DNA of 9,070 bases from Verrucomicrobiota bacterium (lineage in GTDB: Bacteria; Verrucomicrobiota; Verrucomicrobiia; Limisphaerales; JADLHS01): the NCBI GenBank assembly GCA_004297495.1, contig SCTL01000936.1, forward strand, positions 1 to 9,070. Direction: 5' to 3'. Positions 1 through 5,851 of this stretch are shown piece by piece. Position numbers and translations under genes: made by a program. Within the stretch, counting starts at the first letter, position 1. The number at the start of each line of letters is the position of its first letter. The notes under the pieces were generated by a model that saw nothing but the letters and a program-made list of their open reading frames with translations, ran no database searches and was not told where the DNA came from.

Positions 1-23
1 GGCTGGCGTGCGCGTATCTACCA

Positions 24-76
24 ACTGATCACTATCACTGACTTACGGTCCACTGACACTGTCAACTAACACTCAC
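24..76. repeat. Degenerate ACT-rich short tandem tract
   Basis: The trinucleotide ACT recurs eight times in about 53 bases, in units of roughly six to seven bases (ACTGATC, ACTATC, ACTGACT, CACTGAC, ACTGTCA, ACTAAC, ACTCAC). The spacing is irregular, so this looks like a decayed simple repeat rather than an active array. It lies in the gene-free stretch 1-255, downstream of the minus-strand glycosyltransferase. I see no other gene, RNA or terminator in that stretch; all reading frames there are short. Confidence 0.4.
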
Positions 77-255
77 GCCCACACCAGCCACCATGACCCT
101 AGTCTTGATTTCCGAGCCGTCAATGGCCTGGGCGAAGATTGATGAATAAATCGTAAGGCAGGGAGCTGCGCTACGAAAATCATGAATTCACCGCGGAATG
201 TTGGGCTCTGCTGGATTCCACGGCCGAGACACCAAGGCGCGCAGAAGCCTTTTTG

Positions 256-999
256 TCAGCGCGGAGTTGGAGCGCTTTGCCTCGGCTTCCGCCGGCACCC
301 ATTCTGCAACCACAGCCGCCACACCATGATCAACGCTTCGCGCACGATGTGGCCGGACATCTTCGAATGGCCCATCAGCCGTTCGGTGAAAATGATCGGC
401 GTCTCGACGACCTGGTAGCCTTGCCGCCAGAGCTTGTGCGTCATCTCGATCTGGAAGCTGTAACCGTTGGAGCGCACTTCATCGAGGTTAATGGCCTGGA
501 GCGCGCGTCGGCGAAAACATTTGTAGCCGCCGGTGGGATCGGTGAACGGCATGCCGGTGATCCATTGCACGTATTTCGCGGCGCTCTTGCTCAACATCAG
601 CCGGCTGAGCGGCCAGTTGATGATGCGGATGCCGTTGATGTAGCGCGAGCCGAGCACGAGGTCGGCGGCTTTCGCGGCGTCGAGGAACGCGGGCACGTCG
701 TCCGGGTTGTGCGAAAAATCACCGTCCATCTCGAAGACAAATTCGTAGCCGTGCTCTACCGCCCATTTGAACCCGGCGATGTAGGCGCGACCGAGGCCGT
801 TTTTTTCCTGGCGATGCAGGACGTGAATCTCGGGATGCTTCGCGGCGAGTTCATCGGCGAGTTTGCCGGTGCCGTCGGGGGAATTGTCGTCCACGACCAG
901 CAGGTCCACCTTGACGGGGAGATTGAGAAGCCGTTGCGCCATGAGCGGGAGGTTTTCCCGCTCATTGTAGGTGGGCATGACGATGAGAGTGCTGTTCAT
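256..999 (-). CDS. Polyprenol-phosphate mannose synthase-like GT2 glycosyltransferase
   Basis: This is a 247-residue GT-A fold glycosyltransferase of family 2, closest by motif to dolichol/polyprenol monophosphate mannose synthases (DPM1/Ppm1 type). Those enzymes move a sugar from a nucleotide donor to a lipid phosphate at the cytoplasmic membrane face. Visible motifs are PTYNERENL (residues 9-17), VVDDNSPDGT (35-44, donor nucleotide site) and EMDGDFSH, which contains the DxD metal site at D92/D94. A DPTGGYKCFRRR segment follows, then GYSFQIEM, typical of this subfamily. The length fits a catalytic domain alone; I see no C-terminal membrane anchor, and the basic tail (residues about 233-247) is unremarkable. 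The sugar and acceptor cannot be fixed from sequence. The ATG start gives an intact family N-terminus but has no Shine-Dalgarno. A weak promoter-like pair lies on the minus strand around 1017-1047. It is transcribed in the same direction as the FecR gene but is separated from it by a terminator. Confidence 0.88.
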   Translation of the reverse strand: MNSTLIVMPTYNERENLPLMAQRLLNLPVKVDLLVVDDNSPDGTGKLADELAAKHPEIHVLHRQEKNGLGRAYIAGFKWAVEHGYEFVFEMDGDFSHNPDDVPAFLDAAKAADLVLGSRYINGIRIINWPLSRLMLSKSAAKYVQWITGMPFTDPTGGYKCFRRRALQAINLDEVRSNGYSFQIEMTHKLWRQGYQVVETPIIFTERLMGHSKMSGHIVREALIMVWRLWLQNGCRRKPRQSAPTPR

Positions 1000-1179
1000 G
1001 CTTGGCGCAATGGCGGATTAGATACGCGACCGGCCGGATTGAAACAAGTTGAGATTTCCCCGTTCACATCGGAGAGAGACATCGCCAATGCTGGTTTTAC
1101 TCAATGTCGGCAACTGGCTGGGCCCGTGAACGCTTGCCAATGCAATGGAGTCTCGTGAACAAGCCTGCTGCATTACCGC

Positions 1180-1211
1180 AAAAAAGAACGCCCGGAGTTC
1201 GTCCGGGCGTT
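1180..1211 (-). terminator. Rho-independent terminator of the FecR-domain gene
   Basis: On the minus strand a perfect 10-bp stem (AACGCCCGGA pairing with its complement, 1187-1211) closes a 5-base loop. It is followed after one or two bases by a run of six T (plus-strand A at 1180-1185). It begins 19 bases past the stop codon of the FecR-domain gene, so it should end that transcript and insulate the glycosyltransferase gene downstream. The plus strand has only a short T run after the stem, so termination in that direction would be weak. Confidence 0.9.
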
Positions 1212-1229
1212 TGAAAGATTCTGGCTGGC

Positions 1230-2090
1230 TCAGTTCGGCTGAACGTTCCGGTTGCGGGAATTCGCGCCGCCTTTGTTGCCGGGATTGCCGGGGCCGGTGC
1301 CGGGGCCGTCGTTGATCGGCGGGTTGCCGGGTGGTTGGGGATCAATGCCATTGCCCACTCCGTTGTTTCCCTTCGGTTTGGTAGGCGAGATTTCGCCCTC
1401 TGGCTTGATGACGATGGTTGCACCGCCGGCTTTGAAGACGCGCGCGTTGTTGCGGACGGTGTTGATGTCCGCGATCACGTTTTGCAAATAAGCGGGTGTG
1501 GTTGGCACCACTTGGCCGGTTGAGGGATCGAAGGTGTACCCCGCCGGGATGGTGACTTTCACATCGCCTTTGTTGCCCGGAAGGTTGTAGTTCACGGTCA
1601 CGGAACCGCTGAGGACCGACACCGCACCATCGGCGCGCACAACGTATTCCGTGCCGACAATGGTCGCCACGCCGCCGGGAATGACGATGTCCAAACGAGA
1701 CGGCGCCGCGAGCTTGCGTTGCGAACCGACGAGTGAGCCGGCGGTCAGTTGCAGACTGGTTTCCGTGATCGTGTCTTCGCCGGCCTTTTCGCGATTCAAC
1801 TTGGCGAGGTTCAAGGAAGAATTCGGCACGAGTCGCAGCACCGATCCATTGTATTGAAGCAAGAGGTCGGTCACGCCGTTCGCGCCGGTCTTGATGGTCG
1901 CGCCACGCTCAAGCAGCGTGTTGGGTTGCAACGTCAACCAATCCTTTCCGTCGGTGGTGTACGAGGCGTTACCGGTGACATTTTGCACCAAGATTTTGCC
2001 GCTGGTCGGCTGGCAAAAAGCATGGTAGCTCGACGTGGAGATCGTCAGGATCAGTGCGGCTCCCACCGCACGAAGGTACAACTGTTTCAT
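1230..2090 (-). CDS. Exported FecR-domain protein
   Basis: A 286-residue secreted or periplasmic protein. Residues 1 to about 26 form a signal peptide (MKQLYLR basic start, hydrophobic AVGAALILTI core, cleavage near AFC-Q). Residues about 60-170 resemble a FecR domain: GATIKTGANGVTDLLL, a short strand-rich segment ending RLVPNSSLNL, then PGGVATIVGTEYVV and the closing VSVLSGSVTVNY. The C-terminal 50 residues are low complexity, rich in Pro, Gly and Asn, and probably disordered. Classical FecR is an inner-membrane anti-sigma regulator working with FecI and a TonB receptor. Neither partner is nearby, and no N-terminal cytoplasmic region or internal membrane segment is present, so regulatory function should not be assumed. 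It looks monocistronic: its own terminator lies just downstream and a 162-bp gap lies upstream. It is the only gene here with a clear ribosome binding site. Its exact role is unknown. Confidence 0.85.
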   Translation of the reverse strand: MKQLYLRAVGAALILTISTSSYHAFCQPTSGKILVQNVTGNASYTTDGKDWLTLQPNTLLERGATIKTGANGVTDLLLQYNGSVLRLVPNSSLNLAKLNREKAGEDTITETSLQLTAGSLVGSQRKLAAPSRLDIVIPGGVATIVGTEYVVRADGAVSVLSGSVTVNYNLPGNKGDVKVTIPAGYTFDPSTGQVVPTTPAYLQNVIADINTVRNNARVFKAGGATIVIKPEGEISPTKPKGNNGVGNGIDPQPPGNPPINDGPGTGPGNPGNKGGANSRNRNVQPN

Positions 2091-2099
2091 ACAAAAAAA

Positions 2100-2103
2100 C
2101 TCC
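2100..2103 (-). promoter_or_regulatory. Shine-Dalgarno GGAG of the FecR-domain gene
   Basis: On the minus strand GGAG lies nine bases before the ATG at 2090, with a T-rich spacer (TTTTTTTGT). It fixes the start codon of the FecR-domain gene. It stands out because the other genes in the window have no comparable site. Confidence 0.6.
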
Positions 2104-2252
2104 GCTCTTCTCTACTCAGTTCTGGTAATCTGCTGGGTAAGACAACACTGCGACCGCTCTCGGGGAAAGTCAACATGGCGGGCCGGGAACTTATTCACAA
2201 TTTACCAACAAAACCCGCAGATGTGACTCGGGTCAACATCCGACGTGATTTT

Positions 2253-2672
2253 TCAGCGCGTGCTGCGCAGCGCGAGTTTCGGTGGCAACGTCTTGAGAAA
2301 TTGTTGGGCTTGGCTCGCGGCAATTCGCTCACGCCATGCGGCGATCAAAGCACGAACCTCCGCCAAATCGAGCCGATGATGCAACGCCGGATAACGCCCG
2401 AGATATTTTTCCGACAAGTTGAACAGCGCCGTCGCCGGGCCCGGACGCGATTTCTGTAAATGCACGAATGCGCCCGCCAGTTGAATCAGGGCCTTGTAGA
2501 AATCTCCGTCCGCCCCGCGCCGATCCGCCAGCCAGAGTTCCTCCAATACATCATGCGCTTCGTAAAACAACTGGCGGTTGAAACAATCGAAGTAGCCCAG
2601 ATAGTGCGCATCCAAATCCTGACCAACGAATGATTCGATGCGCGTGGCGATGTGCGGACTTTTTTTGCTCAC
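2253..2672 (-). CDS. DUF309 domain-containing protein
   Basis: A small, mostly helical soluble protein of the DUF309 family, whose biochemical role is unknown. The signature is clear: YFDCFNRQLFYEAHDVLEELWLADRR, followed by DFYKALIQLAGAFVHLQKSRPGPATALF and a helical C-terminus with YLGRYP. The EAHDVLEELW motif and the later QLA..FVHLQK segment are the diagnostic parts. I chose the GTG at 2670-2672 (139 residues, starting MSKKSPHIATRIESF). The alternative is a TTG at 2697-2699 that adds nine residues unlike the family and falls inside the adjacent inverted repeat. Neither start has a Shine-Dalgarno. The gene diverges from parB. From memory, the Bacillus DUF309 gene ypuF sits beside scpA/scpB, so proximity to segregation genes may not be accidental; that is inference. 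Confidence 0.85.
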   Translation of the reverse strand: MSKKSPHIATRIESFVGQDLDAHYLGYFDCFNRQLFYEAHDVLEELWLADRRGADGDFYKALIQLAGAFVHLQKSRPGPATALFNLSEKYLGRYPALHHRLDLAEVRALIAAWRERIAASQAQQFLKTLPPKLALRSTR

Positions 2673-2693
2673 GCACGGAAAATAAAGTCCCGG

Positions 2694-2760
2694 GTCCAAA
2701 GTCTAAAGTCTAATGTCGCGCGGCCCGGAGCGGAGCGACACTGGACTTTGGACTTGAGAC
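2694..2760. repeat. Heptad-based imperfect inverted repeat
   Basis: Two 26-base arms (2694-2719 and 2735-2760) are inverted copies of each other around a 15-base GC-rich loop. The 21 inner bases match at 18 positions, and two of the mismatches would be G-T wobbles. Each arm is built of seven-base units (left AAGTCTA, AAGTCTA, ATGTCGC; right arm on the complementary strand AAGTCCA, AAGTCCA, GTGTCGC). Further degenerate copies continue rightwards to about 2785 (GGACTTTG, ATTTGGAC). The element lies between divergent DUF309 and parB genes and must contain or border both promoters. It is too long and lacks the T tract of a terminator. It could be a dispersed intergenic repeat or a regulatory hairpin. 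Confidence 0.75.
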
Positions 2761-2828
2761 TTAAGGCCTGGGACTTTGATTTGGACTAATCTCTTGAAAA
2801 CCCTCGTTCACTTCCCCACTTTGAGTGC

Positions 2829-3788
2829 ATGGCAAAACCAGCATTGGGACGCGGACTCGGTGCGCTGCTCGGCGGCACGCCGGTCATCGCCAAGCCCGTC
2901 GTGCCCGCGCCCGCTCCGCCCGCTGCGCCCGGCGCGACTCCGCCGCCGATCACTGCAACGGTGGTGGCGGCTCCTCCCGTTCCGACGCGCGACCAAATCC
3001 GCCGCGTGCCCACGAGCCAGGTGCAACCGTGTCCCTTTCAACCGCGAAAAGATTTTCCACCCGAATCGTTGCGCGAACTCGCCGACTCAATCAAGGAACA
3101 GGGCATCGTTCAGCCTCTGATTGTGCGCCAGCAAGGCGATCACTTTGAACTCATCGCCGGCGAACGTCGCTGGCGCGCCTCGCAACTCATCGGGCTGGCG
3201 GAAATTCCCGTCATCGTGCGCGAAGCCGATGATCGCGCAGTGCTCGAGATGGCGCTGATCGAAAACCTCCAGCGCGAGAATCTCAATCCCATCGAAGAAG
3301 CGCAGGGCTACGCGCAACTCATCGGCCAGTTTCAGCTCACGCAGGAAGAGGCCGCGCTCAAAGTCGGCAAGAGCCGCGCGGTCGTCGCCAACGCGCTGCG
3401 CCTGCTCAAACTCCCCGCCATCATTCACGGTTACTTGCGCGATGGCCGGCTCTCCGTCGGACACGCCAAAGTCATTCTCGGTCTCGCCGACGCGAAGCAG
3501 CAGGAACTTGCCGCCGAACGCGTCATCAAGGAAGCACTCAATGTTCGGCAGGCCGAGGGCCTCGTCGCCAAAATCGGCGAGCGCGGAATCAAACCCGCCA
3601 AACCCGGCGCGACTCTTCCGCCCACGACTGACGCGCACGTTGCCGATCTCGAAAACCGTATCCGCGAAAAACTCGGCACGAAAGTCCAGCTTCGTTACAA
3701 GCAGGGCAAAGGCGCGGTGGAAATTTCCTTCTTCAGCGATGACGAACTCGAACGCGTGCTGCAAATGCTTGGCGTCACCGCCGACTGA
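2829..3788 (+). CDS. parB: Chromosome partitioning protein ParB (Spo0J family)
   Basis: A 319-residue chromosomal ParB, the CTP-dependent DNA clamp that loads at parS sites near the origin and works with the ATPase ParA. The N-terminus MAKPALGRGLGALLGG is the usual basic, glycine-rich ParA-contacting segment. It is followed by an Ala/Pro-rich linker to about residue 53. The ParB/Srx domain carries QPLIVR, the CTP-binding AGERRWRAS (G111-A117) and ENLQRENLNPIEEA (residue 145 on). The helix-turn-helix for parS lies at about 170-195 (LTQEEAALKVGKSRAVVANALRLL). The C-terminal dimerisation region is DLENRIREKLGTKVQLRY...DDELERVLQML. Length and domain order are normal. The ATG has no clear Shine-Dalgarno but gives the canonical N-terminus. 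No parA or parS was found in the window; the sugar kinase follows after 23 bp in the probable same transcript. Confidence 0.96.
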   Translation: MAKPALGRGLGALLGGTPVIAKPVVPAPAPPAAPGATPPPITATVVAAPPVPTRDQIRRVPTSQVQPCPFQPRKDFPPESLRELADSIKEQGIVQPLIVRQQGDHFELIAGERRWRASQLIGLAEIPVIVREADDRAVLEMALIENLQRENLNPIEEAQGYAQLIGQFQLTQEEAALKVGKSRAVVANALRLLKLPAIIHGYLRDGRLSVGHAKVILGLADAKQQELAAERVIKEALNVRQAEGLVAKIGERGIKPAKPGATLPPTTDAHVADLENRIREKLGTKVQLRYKQGKGAVEISFFSDDELERVLQMLGVTAD

Positions 3789-3811
3789 ACTCTTTTCCCA
3801 ATCCCCCAGCG

Positions 3812-4933
3812 ATGAACACTCCTGAATTGCGCCAACGGTGCGCCAGCCAATTGCAATCCGCGGTGCCGCGCGCCGCCCGGTTACGCGCCTTCGTCGGCCT
3901 CGACGGTTTCGTGGACGAAATTTTTCACGTCGTGGACAAGCGCGAGAGCGCGGAGAAATATCAGCGCCTCACCCAGATGTCGCAGTGGGCCGAGCGTATC
4001 AAAGCCGCCGCCGGCAAAAGCACGAACATCGAATTCGTCAACCAACTCACCAAGCTCGGCGGCAACGGCCCGATCATGGCGAACGCCCTCGCGAACTTTG
4101 GTTTGTCGGTCAGCTACCTCGGCAATCTCGGCTACCCGAACATCCATCCCATCTTCGCTGAGTTCACCAAGCGCGCGGAAGTTTTCTCCCTCGCCGAACC
4201 CGGCTACACCGACGCCGTCGAATTCGAGGACGGCAAGGTCATGCTCGGCAAACATTCCGCGCTCAAGCAGGTCAACTGGCAGAACATCAAAGACCGTTTC
4301 GGTCTCGACAACTTCGCCGCGAAAATTTCCGGCGCGAATTTCGTCGGCTTCGTCAACTGGACCATGCTCAACGGCATGAGCGAAATCTGGGCCGCGACGC
4401 TCAAGGAGATTTGCCCGAAACTCAACGGCGACCGCCGCACGCTGTTCTTCGATCTCGCCGATCCCGAGAAACGCACACGCGAGGACATCGCCGCGGCGCT
4501 GAAACTCATCACCGCCTTCGAGCAATACTTCGACGTCATCCTTGGGCTGAACGAAAAGGAAGCTTACGAAATCGGCGGCGTGCTCGGACTCGACACGGTG
4601 AATCGCACTCCGGAAGGACTCGCCATGATCGGCGCGCAGATTCGCGCGAAGGTTCCGGTGAACACCATCGTCATTCACCCGACTCACTTTGCGCTGGCCG
4701 TGAGCGCGGCGGGGCCGGCCATCGTCGAAGGCCCGTTCACGCCCAAACCTCTCATCACCACCGGCGCGGGCGATCATTTCAACGCCGGCTTCTGTCTCGC
4801 CAAGTTGCTCGGCTTCGACAACGCGTGCAGCGTCCTGACCGGCGTGACGACGAGCGGCTTCTATGTTCGCACGGCGAAAAGTCCTACCATGCCGGACTTG
4901 GTTTCATTGCTCAATAACTGGCCGACGAAATGA
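3812..4933 (+). CDS. PfkB-family carbohydrate kinase
   Basis: A 373-residue ribokinase-fold kinase that should transfer phosphate from ATP to a sugar, sugar phosphate or nucleoside; the substrate cannot be read from sequence. Features are the N-terminal GLDGFVDEI (residues 29-37), the LGGNGPIMANALANFGL segment with the substrate-site GGN at 83-85, and LGNLG. The C-terminal PfkB signature TTGAGDHFNAGF (316-327) carries the anion-hole GAG and the catalytic base D321. It is somewhat longer than typical ribokinases (about 300-330 residues), with extra N-terminal sequence (residues 1-22) and an extended lid region. The start is ATG without Shine-Dalgarno, 23 bp after the parB stop. The stop overlaps the def start as ATGA, implying translational coupling. 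Nothing nearby points to a sugar pathway. Confidence 0.88.
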   Translation: MNTPELRQRCASQLQSAVPRAARLRAFVGLDGFVDEIFHVVDKRESAEKYQRLTQMSQWAERIKAAAGKSTNIEFVNQLTKLGGNGPIMANALANFGLSVSYLGNLGYPNIHPIFAEFTKRAEVFSLAEPGYTDAVEFEDGKVMLGKHSALKQVNWQNIKDRFGLDNFAAKISGANFVGFVNWTMLNGMSEIWAATLKEICPKLNGDRRTLFFDLADPEKRTREDIAAALKLITAFEQYFDVILGLNEKEAYEIGGVLGLDTVNRTPEGLAMIGAQIRAKVPVNTIVIHPTHFALAVSAAGPAIVEGPFTPKPLITTGAGDHFNAGFCLAKLLGFDNACSVLTGVTTSGFYVRTAKSPTMPDLVSLLNNWPTK

Positions 4934-5508
4934 TTTTGGAAGTTGTCAAATACGGCCATCCCACGTTGCGAGCGAAAGGCGCGCGTGTCGAATCCGTCAA
5001 CGCTGAAACCCGCAAACTCGTCGCCGACCTGTTCGAGACGATGTATGCGAACAAAGGCGTCGGCCTCGCCGCGCAACAGGTCGCCGTTGCGAAACAGATC
5101 ACGGTGATTGACGTGCGCGGCGTGAAGGACCGGCCCTCGACGCTCGAACTCGACGGCAAGCCGGCGGACGTGGACGCGTTCATGCCGCTGGCGTTGATCA
5201 ATCCCGAAATCACGCCCGTGGGCGCGTCGGTGGCCGGGCCGGAAGGTTGCCTGAGCTTTCCGGAAATCTTCGGCGACATCACGCGGCCCGAGACCGTGGA
5301 CGTGAAGGCGCTCGACCAGCACGGCAAGCTGATTCAATTCCGCTGCGGCGGCCTGCTCGCCCGCGCGGTGCAGCACGAGACGGATCATCTCAACGGCATC
5401 CTCTTCATTGACCGCATGGACCGGAAGACGAAGGAGGAACTGCGCTACGAACTGGATGAATTGCAAGCTGCCACCAAGGCCGCGATGAAATCACGCAGTC
5501 ACCGCTAG
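4930..5508 (+). CDS. def: Peptide deformylase
   Basis: This metalloenzyme removes the formyl group from the N-terminal methionine of new proteins in the cytoplasm. All three family motifs are intact: GVGLAAQQ (G43-Q50), EGCLSFPE with the metal ligand C107, and QHETDHLNG with ligands H149 and H153 and catalytic E150. The 192-residue length is slightly above the usual 165-190 because of an insert around residues 70-85 and a short helical, basic C-terminus. The ATG overlaps the stop of the sugar kinase by four bases, and the small lipoprotein starts one base after its stop. The common partner fmt (methionyl-tRNA formyltransferase) does not follow it here. Confidence 0.96.
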   Translation: MILEVVKYGHPTLRAKGARVESVNAETRKLVADLFETMYANKGVGLAAQQVAVAKQITVIDVRGVKDRPSTLELDGKPADVDAFMPLALINPEITPVGASVAGPEGCLSFPEIFGDITRPETVDVKALDQHGKLIQFRCGGLLARAVQHETDHLNGILFIDRMDRKTKEELRYELDELQAATKAAMKSRSHR

Positions 5509-5509
5509 T

Positions 5510-5776
5510 ATGAAAACCAAACATCTCCCGCTTCTCACTCTCGCCTCCCTCACGATGTTGCTGTGGGGTTGTGCCAGCCAGCCGGCGGACACCGCCGCGC
5601 GCAAGGGCCATTACGTGACGCTCCCGCCTGAGACCGGCAGCATCATCGGTCGGCGCGTGTGGGTGGATGACAATGGCACGACCAACAACGTTCCTTCGAA
5701 TGTCACCACCGTCAGTGGCGCGGCCATGAATGATGTGCAACGCAAGGGAGCGGCGAAATCCACCCGCGGCAACTGA
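5510..5776 (+). CDS. Small predicted lipoprotein of unknown function
   Basis: An 88-residue protein with a lipoprotein signal peptide: basic MKTKH, hydrophobic LPLLTLASLTMLL and a lipobox LWGC with the modified cysteine at C21. The residue after it is Ala, which does not favour inner-membrane retention, so an outer-membrane, periplasm-facing anchor is likely. The mature part is only about 68 residues, polar and probably partly disordered. Its most distinctive stretch is HYVTLPPETGSIIGRRVWVDDNG. I do not recognise a named domain. The ATG begins one base after the def stop, with no Shine-Dalgarno, so it is probably translated by coupling. The Lys/Arg-rich C-terminus (QRKGAAKSTRGN) is odd but unassigned. 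The signal peptide and tight spacing argue that this is a real gene. Confidence 0.75.
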   Translation: MKTKHLPLLTLASLTMLLWGCASQPADTAARKGHYVTLPPETGSIIGRRVWVDDNGTTNNVPSNVTTVSGAAMNDVQRKGAAKSTRGN

Positions 5777-5851
5777 CAGCGCCCCGGTCTGAGGACCAAA
5801 GCCGCGATGAAGTCAGCGAAGAGAAGCTGAGCCATCGAGTTGTGAGGTAAG

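Noticed and set aside
1..89. Distant inverted match GGCTGGCGTG (1-10) with CACACCAGCC (80-89)
   Set aside because: Nine of ten bases match over a 69-base loop with no extension; this can occur by chance, and the left context is missing.
93..149. Short plus-strand frame of 18 codons in the left gene-free stretch
   Set aside because: It is too short, has no ribosome binding site and no recognisable features.
253..1158. Long plus-strand ORF of 301 codons antisense to the glycosyltransferase gene
   Set aside because: It is a shadow of a GC-rich gene. The minus strand carries all GT2 motifs, while this frame has none and an unnatural composition.
1749..2459. Plus-strand ORF of 236 codons spanning the FecR promoter region and DUF309 end
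   Set aside because: It crosses two real minus-strand genes and an intergenic region, has no motif and no plausible start signal.
2673..2699. Upstream TTG start for the DUF309 gene
   Set aside because: It adds nine residues not typical of the family and begins within the inverted repeat; the GTG at 2672 is preferred, though not proven.
3881..4777. Minus-strand ORF of 298 codons antisense to the sugar kinase
   Set aside because: It mirrors codon structure of the real gene; rich in Arg, Glu, Asp and Val with no motif.
5786..5797. GGTC-TGAG-GACC hairpin between the lipoprotein gene and rpoN
   Set aside because: The stem is only four base pairs and has no T tract on either strand, so it is not a credible terminator.
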